From the NCBI RefSeq assembly GCF_002160015.1, contig NZ_NFJT01000004.1, positions 62,001 to 126,000 of the forward strand: DNA of 64,000 nt. Reading direction: 5' to 3'. The position numbers and the translations under genes were made by a program. Positions 1 to 7,828 of this stretch are shown in pieces. Numbering within the stretch: the stretch's first letter is position 1; each line of letters opens with the position of its first letter. The notes under the pieces were generated by a model, which searched no databases, was not told the DNA's origin, and worked only from the letters and a program-made list of their open reading frames with translations. This DNA comes from Anaerofilum sp. An201 (lineage in GTDB: Bacteria; Bacillota; Clostridia; Oscillospirales; Ruminococcaceae).

Positions 1-747
1 GTCGCGCAGCTGGAAGCGGCTGCTGTCCAGGTCGGGCGTGAGGGTGTAGATCATCTCGGTGAACTGCCGCGGATATTCCCAGTTTTCGTCCGTAAACGTG
101 TCGTCCAGCGTTTCCCGGCGGTACTCCTCGATGTGCAGCGTGTGCTGCGTCCCGTCGGGAGGAAAGGTGAAAACAAAGTCGGTCTGCGTCCCGTCGGTGG
201 AAAAGCAGGGGCCGGGCAGCGGGCGCGGCTCTTCCCGCAGGGTCAGCGACAGCGAGCGCAGCTCCTGCCCCGCCGTGTATGGAAAGCACATGCGGCAGAG
301 GTTCCACGAAAAAGCCGGGTCCAGCCCGTACTGCCGCACCAGCCGGGCGGCGGTGTCGTCGTCTGCATCCGGCTCAAAGCAGGAATTCCACACCGCGCTG
401 CTGCTCTCCTTCATGGGATACTCCCGCCCATCCACCAGGAGTGCGGCGTTCAGGTCCAGCGTGAGCGGATTTTCCGCCTCTATCTGCAGCTGCTGTGCGG
501 GGGAAAAGAGATCAATGTCGTCGTTTTCGGGCGACAGGTTCCATTTGTCCGCAAAGCGGCGGATCGCCTCCGGGTCCACCCGGCGGCACAGGTCGATCAC
601 GATCCCCTCGGCGCACAGATATACCGCCGGAACATACAGCGGCTGCCCGGCCCATATGAACCGCCGCTGCACGTTCAGCGGTCTGCCCGGCTGTCTGTCT
701 TTGCCGCTCCCCCACAAGCTGCCGTAATACACCGCCTGTTCGTCCAT
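1..747 (-). CDS. Hypothetical protein, C-terminus beyond window edge
   Basis: An open frame of 249 codons runs from ATG at 747 to the first base of the window with no stop, so the protein is longer than seen. A ribosome binding site (AAAGGAG) sits just upstream of the ATG. It begins MDEQAVYYGSLWGSGKD, is rich in acidic and aromatic residues, and shows no signal peptide or membrane segment. I recognise no family. It starts 18 bases after the stop of the LexA-like repressor gene and is probably co-transcribed with it, so it may belong to the same prophage-like or stress-response unit. Confidence 0.6.
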   Translation of the reverse strand, partial: MDEQAVYYGSLWGSGKDRQPGRPLNVQRRFIWAGQPLYVPAVYLCAEGIVIDLCRRVDPEAIRRFADKWNLSPENDDIDLFSPAQQLQIEAENPLTLDLNAALLVDGREYPMKESSSAVWNSCFEPDADDDTAARLVRQYGLDPAFSWNLCRMCFPYTAGQELRSLSLTLREEPRPLPGPCFSTDGTQTDFVFTFPPDGTQHTLHIEEYRRETLDDTFTDENWEYPRQFTEMIYTLTPDLDSSRFQLRD

Positions 748-765
748 GTTTCCCGCTCCTTTCGC

Positions 766-1389
766 TTATACCACCCGGCTGAGGAATCCCACCGCCTTGC
801 CCAGAATGCGGATGCTCTCCAGCTGCTGGCCCTGGTATTCCATCACGGGGTAGGCAGGGTTTTCCGGGCGCAGCTGCACCCGGCCGGGAATTTTGTACAC
901 CCGTTTCAGGGTGGCTTCGTCCTCGATCAGCACCGCCGCGATGTCGCCGTCGTCCACGTCGGGCTGGCTGCGGATGTATACGATGTCGCCGTCCATGATG
1001 CGCGCGCCGATCATGCTGTCGCCGCGGCAGCGCAGGGCGAAGTCGGCGTGGATGTTTTCCGGCATCTCCACCTCGCCCTCCAGATTCTCCACCGCCAGCA
1101 GCGGCTTGCCGCAGGCGATGCTGCCCAGCAGCGGCACCGTGCGGCAGGCAGGCAGCGGGAGCACCCCCGGCACGTCGGGCAGAGCGCTCTCCCGCCCGTA
1201 CAGATATTCCGGCGTGCAGCCAAACAGGGCGGCCAGCGCCTCCACCGTGCTGTCCTTGATGTTCTTGATACCGCCGCTCTCATACCGCTGTACGGTCGCT
1301 TCCCGCACCCCCAGCTGCTGTGCCACCTGTGCCAGTGTCATCCGGCGCTGCTGGCGCATCTCGCGGATGCGCGTGTTCAGGATCGCCAT
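766..1389 (-). CDS. LexA-like repressor, XRE HTH plus S24 peptidase
   Basis: This 207-residue protein has an N-terminal XRE-type helix-turn-helix (about residues 5-65) and a C-terminal S24/LexA autoprotease domain (about 88-200). The catalytic serine lies in RGDSM (Ser125) and the lysine in TLKRVY (Lys162). The likely self-cleavage site is Cys93-Gly94 in IACGKP, the Firmicutes form of the Ala-Gly site. Proteins of this kind repress phage or SOS-type genes until RecA filaments stimulate self-cleavage. It is transcribed away from two phage-like genes, and four similar palindromic sites lie in the divergent intergenic region, which suggests autoregulation and control of both directions. It could be a prophage CI-type repressor rather than the housekeeping LexA. 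Confidence 0.85.
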   Translation of the reverse strand: MAILNTRIREMRQQRRMTLAQVAQQLGVREATVQRYESGGIKNIKDSTVEALAALFGCTPEYLYGRESALPDVPGVLPLPACRTVPLLGSIACGKPLLAVENLEGEVEMPENIHADFALRCRGDSMIGARIMDGDIVYIRSQPDVDDGDIAAVLIEDEATLKRVYKIPGRVQLRPENPAYPVMEYQGQQLESIRILGKAVGFLSRVV

Positions 1390-1433
1390 ATCTGCCCCTC
1401 CTTCTCGTTTCTTTGGGTTCAGTATAACACAGT

Positions 1434-1555
1434 TTTACATAGTATGCAACAAAAAAGAAAAAATTTCGCGCCGGGTATTTACATTGTACGAAAGGTGTGG
1501 TATTTTGTATTTACGTAATAGGTAAAATTTTCCTGCAATTTACTTCATAAGTAAA
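1434..1555. promoter_or_regulatory. Array of four operator-like TTTAC-N7-GTAAA sites
   Basis: Between the LexA-like gene and its divergent neighbour there are two full sites with the pattern TTTAC-N7-GTAAA (1510-1526 and 1539-1555) and two degenerate copies (1434-1450, second half GCAAC; 1478-1494, second half GAAAG). Each is 17 bp. The rightmost is embedded in a longer inverted repeat reaching TGCAAT on both sides. Spacing, symmetry and location fit binding sites for the adjacent HTH repressor. Assignment to that protein is inference. Confidence 0.55.
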
Positions 1556-1585
1556 ATTGCAAGGGGAAACGGGAGGAGAGGAGTC

Positions 1586-1888
1586 ATGCAGAACGAGCAA
1601 AACAAACGGCCGGTGATCCGGGTGATCCTCACCGGCGACAGGCGCCGGGACGCCCTGGTGCTGTGGGATCTGCGGATGGAGTGTCCACGCATCGCGCAGC
1701 ATCTGGAGCTGACCGTCCCGCAGGCGGTGGAGGCCGTGCAGCAGGGAAGGCAGTGGCGGGCGCAGGCCTGCCGCCGATGCCGATGGAAACGGGAAGGGGA
1801 GGCCTGCTGCCTGCCCCGCTGCTACGGGACCGCGGACGGCGCGCTGCCGCTGCCGCCGGTGCGCAGAAAAGGAGGGCGTGCAAGATGA
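1586..1888 (+). CDS. Small hypothetical protein with Cys cluster
   Basis: The 100-residue product starts at an ATG preceded by a strong GGAGGAG ribosome binding site. It has a basic C-terminal half with cysteines in the pattern C-x2-C-x8-CC-x3-C, which could bind a metal. The stop overlaps the ATG of the next gene (ATGA), the signature of translational coupling. It sits directly downstream of the operator-like array. The length and position resemble small regulators in phage early regions, but I recognise no specific family. Confidence 0.55.
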   Translation: MQNEQNKRPVIRVILTGDRRRDALVLWDLRMECPRIAQHLELTVPQAVEAVQQGRQWRAQACRRCRWKREGEACCLPRCYGTADGALPLPPVRRKGGRAR

Positions 1889-2322
1889 CCGAACAACAGA
1901 TGCAGACAGCGGCCTGGCTGGAACGGTACCAGCAGAGCCTGGCCGACGAAAAGCGATTGCTGGAGGAAATGCAGATGGTGCGCAGCCGCGCAGAGCGCGT
2001 GACAAAGGCGCTGCGCCTGGCAGTGGTGCAGGGGGGCAGCGGCGGCCCGGATGCGGTGCAGCGGGGAGCCGAGCAGCTGTGGTGGCTGGCAGACCGGCTG
2101 CAGCAGCGGGCAGAGGAGAGCGTGCGGCGGCGTGTGGAGATCCAGAAGGCGCTGGACACGGTGGAGGACGCAAAGCTGCGCACGCTGCTGGAACTGCGGT
2201 ATGTGCTGGGGCTGCGCTGGGAGGAGGTGTCGGAGCGGATGCACATCGACAGCCGTTGGCTGCGCCGCCTGCATCCGCGCGCGCTGGATGCCGTTAAGCC
2301 GGCGGCGCGGGGGCTGCAATAG
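1885..2322 (+). CDS. Phage-type sigma-like HTH protein (DUF1492-like)
   Basis: The start is the ATG at 1885, which overlaps the upstream stop and has GGAGGG 9 bases before it. The 145-residue product is a long alpha-helical, Gln/Glu-rich segment followed by a C-terminal region (ELRYVLGLRWEEVSERMHI) that resembles sigma-70 region 4 or ArpU/DUF1492 phage late-transcription regulators: a conserved Y-x-x-G-x-x-W-x-E-V helix-turn-helix. Such proteins are found in prophages of Firmicutes. Together with the preceding gene and the LexA-like repressor it suggests a reduced phage-derived regulatory cassette. No other phage genes are nearby. Confidence 0.6.
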   Translation: MTEQQMQTAAWLERYQQSLADEKRLLEEMQMVRSRAERVTKALRLAVVQGGSGGPDAVQRGAEQLWWLADRLQQRAEESVRRRVEIQKALDTVEDAKLRTLLELRYVLGLRWEEVSERMHIDSRWLRRLHPRALDAVKPAARGLQ

Positions 2323-2342
2323 CAGAAAACCGCGCGCGGCGA

Positions 2343-2372
2343 TTGCAAAGCGGCACCCGGACGTTATATAAT
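2343..2372 (+). promoter_or_regulatory. Sigma-A promoter for guaA
   Basis: TTGCAA at 2343-2348 and a perfect TATAAT at 2367-2372 are separated by 18 bases. The gene's ATG lies 53 bases downstream with AAAGGAG before it. Confidence 0.65.
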
Positions 2373-2424
2373 AAAAGCAGAAAAAGCGGCCGTACCGCAG
2401 CAATACAGAACAAAGGAGAAGTGT

Positions 2425-3732
2425 ATGAAACAGGACATGATCGTAATTCTGGATCTGGGCAGCGAGGAGAGCACCCTCATTGCCCGCGAGATCCGCGCGC
2501 TGGGAGTATACAGCGAGATCTACCCCCACGACATCTCCGCCCAGCAGCTGAAGGAGCTGCCCGGCGTCAAGGGCGTGATCCTCAACGGCGGCCCCAACAA
2601 CATCGTGGACGGCGAGGCGATCGCTCCGTCGGACGAGGTGCTGCAGAGCGGGTTCCCGGTGCTGGCTGTGGACTTCGACGGCGCGCCCGGCGCCCGCCAC
2701 CTGAACAAATGGCCGGCCAGCGAGGAGATGCTGCGCGAGGTGCTGCGCGGCTTTGTGTTCGACGAGTGCAAGGCCGAAGCCAACTGGAATATGCCCAACT
2801 TCATCGCCGACCAGATCGAGCTGGTGCGTCGTCAGGTGGGCGACAAAAAGGTGCTGCTGGCCCTGTCGGGCGGCGTGGACAGCTCGGTGGTGGCGGCGCT
2901 GCTGCTGAAAGCCATCGGCGACCAGCTGGTGTGCGTCCACGTCAACCACGGCCTGCTGCGCAAGGGCGAGCCGGAGCAGGTGGTGCAGGTGTTCCGCCAC
3001 AATCTGGGCGCGAACCTGATCTATGTGGACGCTTCCGACCGGTTCCTGTCCAAGCTGGAAAACGTGGCCGATCCCGAGCAGAAGCGCAAGATCATCGGCG
3101 CCGAATTCATCCGCGTGTTCGAGGAAGAGGCCCGCAAGCTGGAAGGCATCGACTTCCTGGCACAGGGCACCATCTACCCCGACATCGTGGAGAGCGGCAC
3201 CAAGACCAACAAGGTGGTCAAGAGCCACCACAATGTGGGCGGCCTGCCGGAGGATCTGCAGTTCGAGCTGGTGGAGCCGCTGCGCCAGCTGTTCAAGGAC
3301 GAGGTGCGCGCCTGTGGTGTGGAGCTGGGCCTGCCGGACGATATGGTCTACCGCCAGCCGTTCCCCGGCCCGGGTCTGGGCGTGCGCTGCCTGGGCGCCA
3401 TCACCCGCGACCGTCTGGAGGCCGTGCGCGAGAGCGACGCCATCCTGCGCGAGGAGTTCCACAAGGCCGGTCTGGACAAGAAGGTGTGGCAGTATTTCAC
3501 CATCGTGCCCGACATGAAGAGCGTGGGCGTGAAGGACAACGCCCGCTGTGTGGAGTGGCCGGTGATCCTGCGCGCGGTGAACACGGTGGACGCCATGACC
3601 GCCACCATCGAGGAGATCCCCTACGAGGTGCTGCACACGGTCACCCGCCGCATCATCACCGAGGTGCCGGGTGTGAACCGCGTGTGCTACGACATCACGC
3701 CGAAGCCCTCCGGGACCATCGAATGGGAATAA
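2425..3732 (+). CDS. guaA: GMP synthase lacking the glutaminase catalytic region
   Basis: The product makes GMP from XMP with ATP and an amide nitrogen donor. The ATP-pyrophosphatase domain is intact: P-loop SGGVDSS at residues 148-154 and a normal C-terminus ending in KPSGTIEWE, including the dimerisation domain. The N-terminal class I glutamine amidotransferase domain is only about 125 residues instead of roughly 190-200. It keeps the opening strand-helix segment and the GGP motif, but where the nucleophile motif C-Y-G-M-Q should follow there is VDFDG, and the His/Glu part of the triad is missing. Total length is 435 residues against about 510-525 for typical enzymes. It therefore probably uses free ammonia, or a separate glutaminase. 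An intact reading frame, good promoter and terminator argue against a pseudogene. Confidence 0.85.
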   Translation: MKQDMIVILDLGSEESTLIAREIRALGVYSEIYPHDISAQQLKELPGVKGVILNGGPNNIVDGEAIAPSDEVLQSGFPVLAVDFDGAPGARHLNKWPASEEMLREVLRGFVFDECKAEANWNMPNFIADQIELVRRQVGDKKVLLALSGGVDSSVVAALLLKAIGDQLVCVHVNHGLLRKGEPEQVVQVFRHNLGANLIYVDASDRFLSKLENVADPEQKRKIIGAEFIRVFEEEARKLEGIDFLAQGTIYPDIVESGTKTNKVVKSHHNVGGLPEDLQFELVEPLRQLFKDEVRACGVELGLPDDMVYRQPFPGPGLGVRCLGAITRDRLEAVRESDAILREEFHKAGLDKKVWQYFTIVPDMKSVGVKDNARCVEWPVILRAVNTVDAMTATIEEIPYEVLHTVTRRIITEVPGVNRVCYDITPKPSGTIEWE

Positions 3733-3745
3733 CTGGAAATTAAAA

Positions 3746-3787
3746 GCCCGCAGGGTCCCGCAAATCGGGGTTCTGCGGGTTTTCTTT
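3746..3787 (+). terminator. Intrinsic terminator after guaA
   Basis: A CCCGCAG/CTGCGGG stem (3747-3753 with 3773-3779), whose loop can form a further small hairpin, is followed by a T-rich run. Confidence 0.8.
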
Positions 3788-3856
3788 CCTCACGAGTGTA
3801 TTCGCATTGCGATGTTATATTGCATGTATCGTTTAAGGATTTGAGAGGTTAAAAGT

Positions 3857-4369
3857 ATGGATGAAACTTTGACATTCAAAATGTTGGATTCCAGGCTTGG
3901 CGACCATGCGCCTTTCCTAATATCATTGTCGGATGGATTGCAAGAGGAACTCCGTATTACCATCGCTGGAGCCAAAGTTGGAAACATGGGTGGCAATCTT
4001 TCGAATTTTGAAGAAACTGATAAGACGACGAAACAGGTGCTCCGTGAAATATTGGCAAAAACGCGCCCCATAGAAGTGAATGAACACCAATTCTATGAGA
4101 TACTTTTTCACGATTACATCATGTATCAGATAAGAAATGAATCTTTTAGTTCATACGATCCAAAAGAAGTTGGACAGGGGCGCTATCTAATTACGTTTGA
4201 AAAGTCACAGTTTCTATCGTACTTACAGGTTGCGACAGATGCCCAGATGTTTGACGACGGTTCCTATTATCCTGGGAAGTGGGTTCATTATGGAATATAC
4301 ACCCAGAATCACATTATTGATGTGATTGCACAAGATGTACCGGATATTTTGGAAGTACAACGGGAATGA
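3857..4369 (+). CDS. Hypothetical protein, AT-rich, unknown function
   Basis: The 170-residue product begins MDETLTFKMLDSRLGDH and is preceded by GAGAGG at a suitable distance. No signal peptide, membrane segment or known motif is visible. Base composition is clearly more AT-rich than the GC-rich genes around it, and it stands alone between the guaA terminator and tRNA-Leu. That suggests horizontal acquisition next to a tRNA gene. I cannot assign a function. Confidence 0.6.
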   Translation: MDETLTFKMLDSRLGDHAPFLISLSDGLQEELRITIAGAKVGNMGGNLSNFEETDKTTKQVLREILAKTRPIEVNEHQFYEILFHDYIMYQIRNESFSSYDPKEVGQGRYLITFEKSQFLSYLQVATDAQMFDDGSYYPGKWVHYGIYTQNHIIDVIAQDVPDILEVQRE

Positions 4370-4632
4370 AGTTGGAACAAATCCGCCGGAGCAAACCGTG
4401 AACAATCTGAAAATTACGGCTGAAGGTGTTCCCGAGGAAGTCCGTTTGGCCGGCGACAGTACGGTTGCGAATGTGACAAATCAGTTTCCCGGTGTGTTCA
4501 AAGCGCGATTTTCCCCGCGGCAATCAAAACGAGCCGACAGATCCGCAGAGATCCGTCGGTTCGTTTGTTTGGCGGGATGCGTTGTTTTGTCCTTTTTTCC
4601 GGTGGTGCGGGTGCTTGCCGGAAAAATAAAAT
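4370..4632. other. Gene-free stretch downstream of 3857 gene
   Basis: No convincing gene is seen. Short open frames here have no ribosome binding site or recognisable product. The sequence looks like decayed coding DNA. It ends at the terminator of the opposite-strand tRNA-Leu gene. Confidence 0.4.
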
Positions 4633-4683
4633 AAACAAAAAACGAGTGTTCTTACAGTTTTTCAAATGCTGTAAGAACACTCG
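4633..4683 (-). terminator. Intrinsic terminator of tRNA-Leu
   Basis: A perfect 15-bp stem (4643-4657 pairing with 4669-4683) lies 4 bases past the encoded CCA end and is followed on the minus strand by a T-rich tract. Confidence 0.9.
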
Positions 4684-4686
4684 CTC

Positions 4687-4773
4687 TGGTGCGGATGAAG
4701 GGACTTGAACCCCCACGGTATTGCTACCACTAGAACCTGAATCTAGCGCGTCTGCCAATTCCGCCACATCCGC
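4687..4773 (-). tRNA. tRNA-Leu(CAG), CCA encoded
   Basis: The 87-nt minus-strand sequence folds as a class II tRNA. The acceptor stem is GCGGATG/CATCCGC, the anticodon stem is CTAGA/TCTAG with loop TTCAGGT (anticodon CAG), there is a long variable arm, a GGTTCAAGTC T-arm and a genomically encoded CCA. It reads CUG leucine codons, the dominant leucine codon in this GC-rich genome. Confidence 0.95.
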
Positions 4774-4849
4774 ATATATGTAAACGCAGGAGACCTGCGA
4801 ATACAGACATTTGCTTTGTGCGCCCCGCGTACTCCGCGGAACGTTTTAT

Positions 4850-4878
4850 ATTATAGCATCGGCAGACGCATTTGTCAA
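4850..4878 (-). promoter_or_regulatory. Consensus promoter of tRNA-Leu
   Basis: On the minus strand, TTGACA (4873-4878) and TATAAT (4850-4855), both perfect, are separated by exactly 17 bases. The mature tRNA would start about 70 bases downstream of the start site. Confidence 0.85.
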
Positions 4879-4909
4879 CAACTTTTTTCAATCTTTTTTG
4901 TTTTTTGAT

Positions 4910-6448
4910 TTATTTCGATCCTGCGCTGTTTTTGACCTTGCGAAGGTCGTCGGGGCGCAGGATGCCGCACACGAGGACAAGCAGCAGGTATCCCGCAGTC
5001 ACCGCCGCGGCCACCACGCCGATCAGGACCCAGGCTGGCTGCTGCTCGGCCAGCGGCCACACCCATTTCCGGGCCGCTGCGCAGCACGCCGCCGCGCACA
5101 GTGCCGGTCCCGTAAACCACCGCCACAGCTGCAGCTTCATTTCGGTGACCACCAGCAGCCGGCGGAAATTCAGCAGGCTGGTGAGCAGGTTGGAGAACAC
5201 CATCACGCCCAGGAATCCCCACATGCCGGTCTGCGGCACCAGGAATGCGATCAGGCCGATGCGCAGCGCCGAATCCCACACGCTGTATTTAAAGGAGGCC
5301 ATCTGCTCGTTCAGCCCCTTGAGGATGCCGTCCACCATGCTCTCCAGATACATCAGCGGCATCAGCGGGCCCAGCACCGCCAGATACAGCCCGATCTCTT
5401 CGCTCTGGTACAGCGCTATCCCCAGCGGATGCGCCAGCAGGGTGAACAGTCCGCCCAGCAGGATGCTGATGAGGTTGGTGATAACGATCACCCGTCCCAC
5501 CAGCCGCCGCAGGGTGCGCTCGTGTCCTTTGAGATGCGCCTCGGTGATTTCGGGGGTCAGCAGGGTGGCCAGCGTCCCCAGCAGGGAAAAGGGGAAAAAC
5601 ACCACCGGCATCGCCATCCCCTTCAGCGCGCCATACTGCTCCAGGGCCACGGCGCGGCTGGCGCAGGCAATGGTCAGGCAGGCGGGCACCATCACGTTTT
5701 CGGCGGTGCGCAGGGCGCTGGACAGCAGCCGCCCCGCCGAAATGGGCCACACGATCTCATACAGCCGGTGGGAGATGTTATCCGGCCGGGCGGTGGGGGC
5801 TCCTCCGCGCATGCGGCGCAGATCACGGGCCGTGCACAGCGCCATCAGCAGACAGCTGGCCGCTTCGCTGACGGTGTTCCCCACGCACATCGCCGCACAG
5901 GCCCAGCCGATGCCGTGGGGCAGCGCGTACTTCAGCAGCTCCAGCACCACCCAGATGCGCAGCGCCTGCTCAAACAGCTGGCTCACCGCATTGGGCGCGG
6001 CGCGCCGCCGGGCAAGGAAATAGCCGCGCAGTGCCGCCGCCATGGCCATAAAGGGCAGGCTGGGCGCCAGGATCCGCAGCGAGGGAGCGGCGCGCAGATC
6101 TCCCAGCCACCAGCGGCTCATGACACCGGCGAATCCCGCCTGCACCAGAGCGCCCGCCAGTCCCAGGCACAGCCCCAGCAGCACGGTGCGGCGCAGTGCG
6201 CCCGCCGCCGCGCCGGGACGGTTTGCCGCCAGCTCCTCGGTCACCAGACGGGTGGCCGCGATGGGCACGCCGGCGGTGGCCAGCGTGACAAACAGCTGGT
6301 AGACGGTGAAGATCAGCTGGTGCAGGCCCATCCCTTCGGCGCCCACCTGTCCGGCCACCACCACCCGGAACACCATCCCGGCCGCGCGCAGAATCAGGCT
6401 GGTGGCCGTCAGCAGGACCGCATTGAACAGATACCCATTTTTCTTCAT
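4910..6448 (-). CDS. Polysaccharide/lipid flippase, SpoVB/MATE-like
   Basis: The ATG at 6448 is chosen because it is preceded by an AGGGGCGAGG region and is followed directly by the first membrane helix (MKKNGYLFNAVLLTATSLIL). The 512-residue protein has about 12-14 hydrophobic segments and the N-terminal G-x-x-G-E-G-M-G-L-H-Q-L signature of the SpoVB/MurJ-related branch of the MOP superfamily. Members flip lipid-linked saccharides, including cell-wall or spore-cortex precursors. It is convergent with the tRNA promoter region and divergent from punA. The exact substrate cannot be read from sequence. Confidence 0.8.
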   Translation of the reverse strand: MKKNGYLFNAVLLTATSLILRAAGMVFRVVVAGQVGAEGMGLHQLIFTVYQLFVTLATAGVPIAATRLVTEELAANRPGAAAGALRRTVLLGLCLGLAGALVQAGFAGVMSRWWLGDLRAAPSLRILAPSLPFMAMAAALRGYFLARRRAAPNAVSQLFEQALRIWVVLELLKYALPHGIGWACAAMCVGNTVSEAASCLLMALCTARDLRRMRGGAPTARPDNISHRLYEIVWPISAGRLLSSALRTAENVMVPACLTIACASRAVALEQYGALKGMAMPVVFFPFSLLGTLATLLTPEITEAHLKGHERTLRRLVGRVIVITNLISILLGGLFTLLAHPLGIALYQSEEIGLYLAVLGPLMPLMYLESMVDGILKGLNEQMASFKYSVWDSALRIGLIAFLVPQTGMWGFLGVMVFSNLLTSLLNFRRLLVVTEMKLQLWRWFTGPALCAAACCAAARKWVWPLAEQQPAWVLIGVVAAAVTAGYLLLVLVCGILRPDDLRKVKNSAGSK

Positions 6449-6578
6449 GCCCTCGCCCCTTTCCCTCCTGTCCAGCCTATGCGGCAGCAGACGGGAATAG
6501 ACGCGCCGGGGGGATGTATGGTACAATATCCATACAGGGCCGCATCCGGCCAACTCTTTTGCAAAGGACGGTTGTTCT

Positions 6579-7391
6579 ATGAACCAGACATTCAGCGCCG
6601 CCGCGGCGGCCATCCGAGAAAAAACCACGCTCGTGCCCGAAGTGGGCATCATTCTGGGCAGCGGCCTGGGCGGTCTGGCCGGCCGCATCCAGGACCCGGT
6701 GTACATCCCCTATGCCGAGGTGCCGGGCATGAAATGCTCCACCGCCCCGGGCCATGCGGGCCGCTTTGTGGTGGGCATGCTGGCCGGCAAGCCGGTGATC
6801 TGCATGCAGGGCCGCCTGCACTTCTATGAGGGCCACGCCATGGCCGACATCGTATTCCCGGTGCGCCTGATGAAATATCTGGGCGCAAAGACACTGGTGG
6901 TGACCAACGCCTGCGGCGCGGTGAACACCGATTTCTCCATCGGCGACCTGATGCTGATCGAGGATCACATCAACATGATGGGCGCAAATCCGCTCACCGG
7001 CCCGAACCTGGACGAATTCGGCCCGCGCTTCTGCGACATGACCTTCGCCTACACGCCCGCCCTGCGCGAGCTGGCGCTGGACGAGGCAGAAAAGCAGGGG
7101 GTGCAGCTGCGCCGCGGCGTGTACCTGGGCTATATGGGTCCCAGCTACGAAACCCCGGCCGAGATCCGCGCCTTCCGCACGCTGGGGGCCGACACGGTGG
7201 GCATGAGCACGGTGCCCGAGGTGATCGCGGCCAGCCACTGCGGGCTGGATGTGCTGGCCATCAGCCTGATCACCAACATGGCGGCCGGCATCCAGAAGGT
7301 GAAACTCAGCGAGCAGGAAGTGATTGACACCGCCGCCGCCCGCGCCGAGGTGCTGCAGGGGCTGGTGGAGGGCATCCTGGCCCGTATCTGA
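6579..7391 (+). CDS. punA: Purine nucleoside phosphorylase
   Basis: This 270-residue cytosolic enzyme splits purine (deoxy)nucleosides with phosphate into base and (deoxy)ribose 1-phosphate. Length and motifs fit the trimeric, guanosine/inosine-type family: phosphate-binding GSGLGG near the N-terminus, the PGHAGRF segment, NACGAVN, and the base-recognition segment ITNMAAG. AAAGGA precedes the start codon. Together with guaA and upp it belongs to nucleotide metabolism and salvage, although the genes are not in one operon. Confidence 0.93.
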   Translation: MNQTFSAAAAAIREKTTLVPEVGIILGSGLGGLAGRIQDPVYIPYAEVPGMKCSTAPGHAGRFVVGMLAGKPVICMQGRLHFYEGHAMADIVFPVRLMKYLGAKTLVVTNACGAVNTDFSIGDLMLIEDHINMMGANPLTGPNLDEFGPRFCDMTFAYTPALRELALDEAEKQGVQLRRGVYLGYMGPSYETPAEIRAFRTLGADTVGMSTVPEVIAASHCGLDVLAISLITNMAAGIQKVKLSEQEVIDTAAARAEVLQGLVEGILARI

Positions 7392-7440
7392 TAAGAGAAC
7401 CGTGCCGCTCTGATTCTGGCATGGAAAGGGGAATGTCTCT

Positions 7441-7733
7441 GTGGAAAAGGCAAACTCCCGAAAAGCAAAACTGATCCGCGCACTGCGGACAGCCGGCTGG
7501 ATCTATATCGCTGTGATCTATCTGAACACCGTCTTTTTCCCGGGCCGCTATCTGCTGAACACACCGCTGGGCGGCAAAGGCTGGCTGGGCATCCTCCCGG
7601 TGCTGATGATCCTGTTCATGATTTTTTCTTTCGATGTAAAAAGCTGTCTGTCAAACAGCGGGTGATCGGCGTGGTGATCGTTCTCCTGCTGGCGATCCCG
7701 CCCTTTGTGTCCCTGTGGCTGTACAGCACCTGA
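7441..7733 (+). pseudogene. Small two-helix membrane protein with frameshift
   Basis: A GTG-started frame encodes MEKANSRKAKLIRALRTAGW, then hydrophobic stretches, and stops at 7663-7665. From a run of six T (7622-7627) the reading frame two bases downstream stays open to TGA at 7731-7733 and encodes KQRVIGVVIVLLLAIPPF, an obvious further membrane helix. One base is probably missing in the homopolymer: a real frameshift mutation, slippage during expression, or a sequencing error. Family unknown. It follows punA by about 50 bases. Confidence 0.5.
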
Positions 7734-7740
7734 CCGCCCC

Positions 7741-7769
7741 TTGCACCCCGGCCGGAAAAGGCGTATAAT
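7741..7769 (+). promoter_or_regulatory. Promoter for mrp
   Basis: TTGCAC (7741-7746) and TATAAT (7764-7769) are separated by 17 bases. The mrp ATG is 60 bases downstream. Confidence 0.65.
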
Positions 7770-7828
7770 GGGCACAGCGCCGCTTTGTGCGCGGCCATAC
7801 ACAGACACTTAAAGGAGAATCAGGATCC

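Noticed and set aside
133..1518. Long plus-strand frame over the LexA-like gene
   Set aside because: Its product is His/Arg/Ala/Gln-rich with no motifs and mirrors the antisense of two genes with clear domains and ribosome binding sites.
4326..4634. 102-codon plus-strand frame after the 3.9-kb gene
   Set aside because: Overlaps the end of a better-supported gene in another frame, has no ribosome binding site and has no recognisable content.
4498..4767. Minus-strand open frame starting MAELADALDSGSSG
   Set aside because: This is the well-known spurious translation of a tRNA-Leu gene. The tRNA and its terminator explain the sequence.
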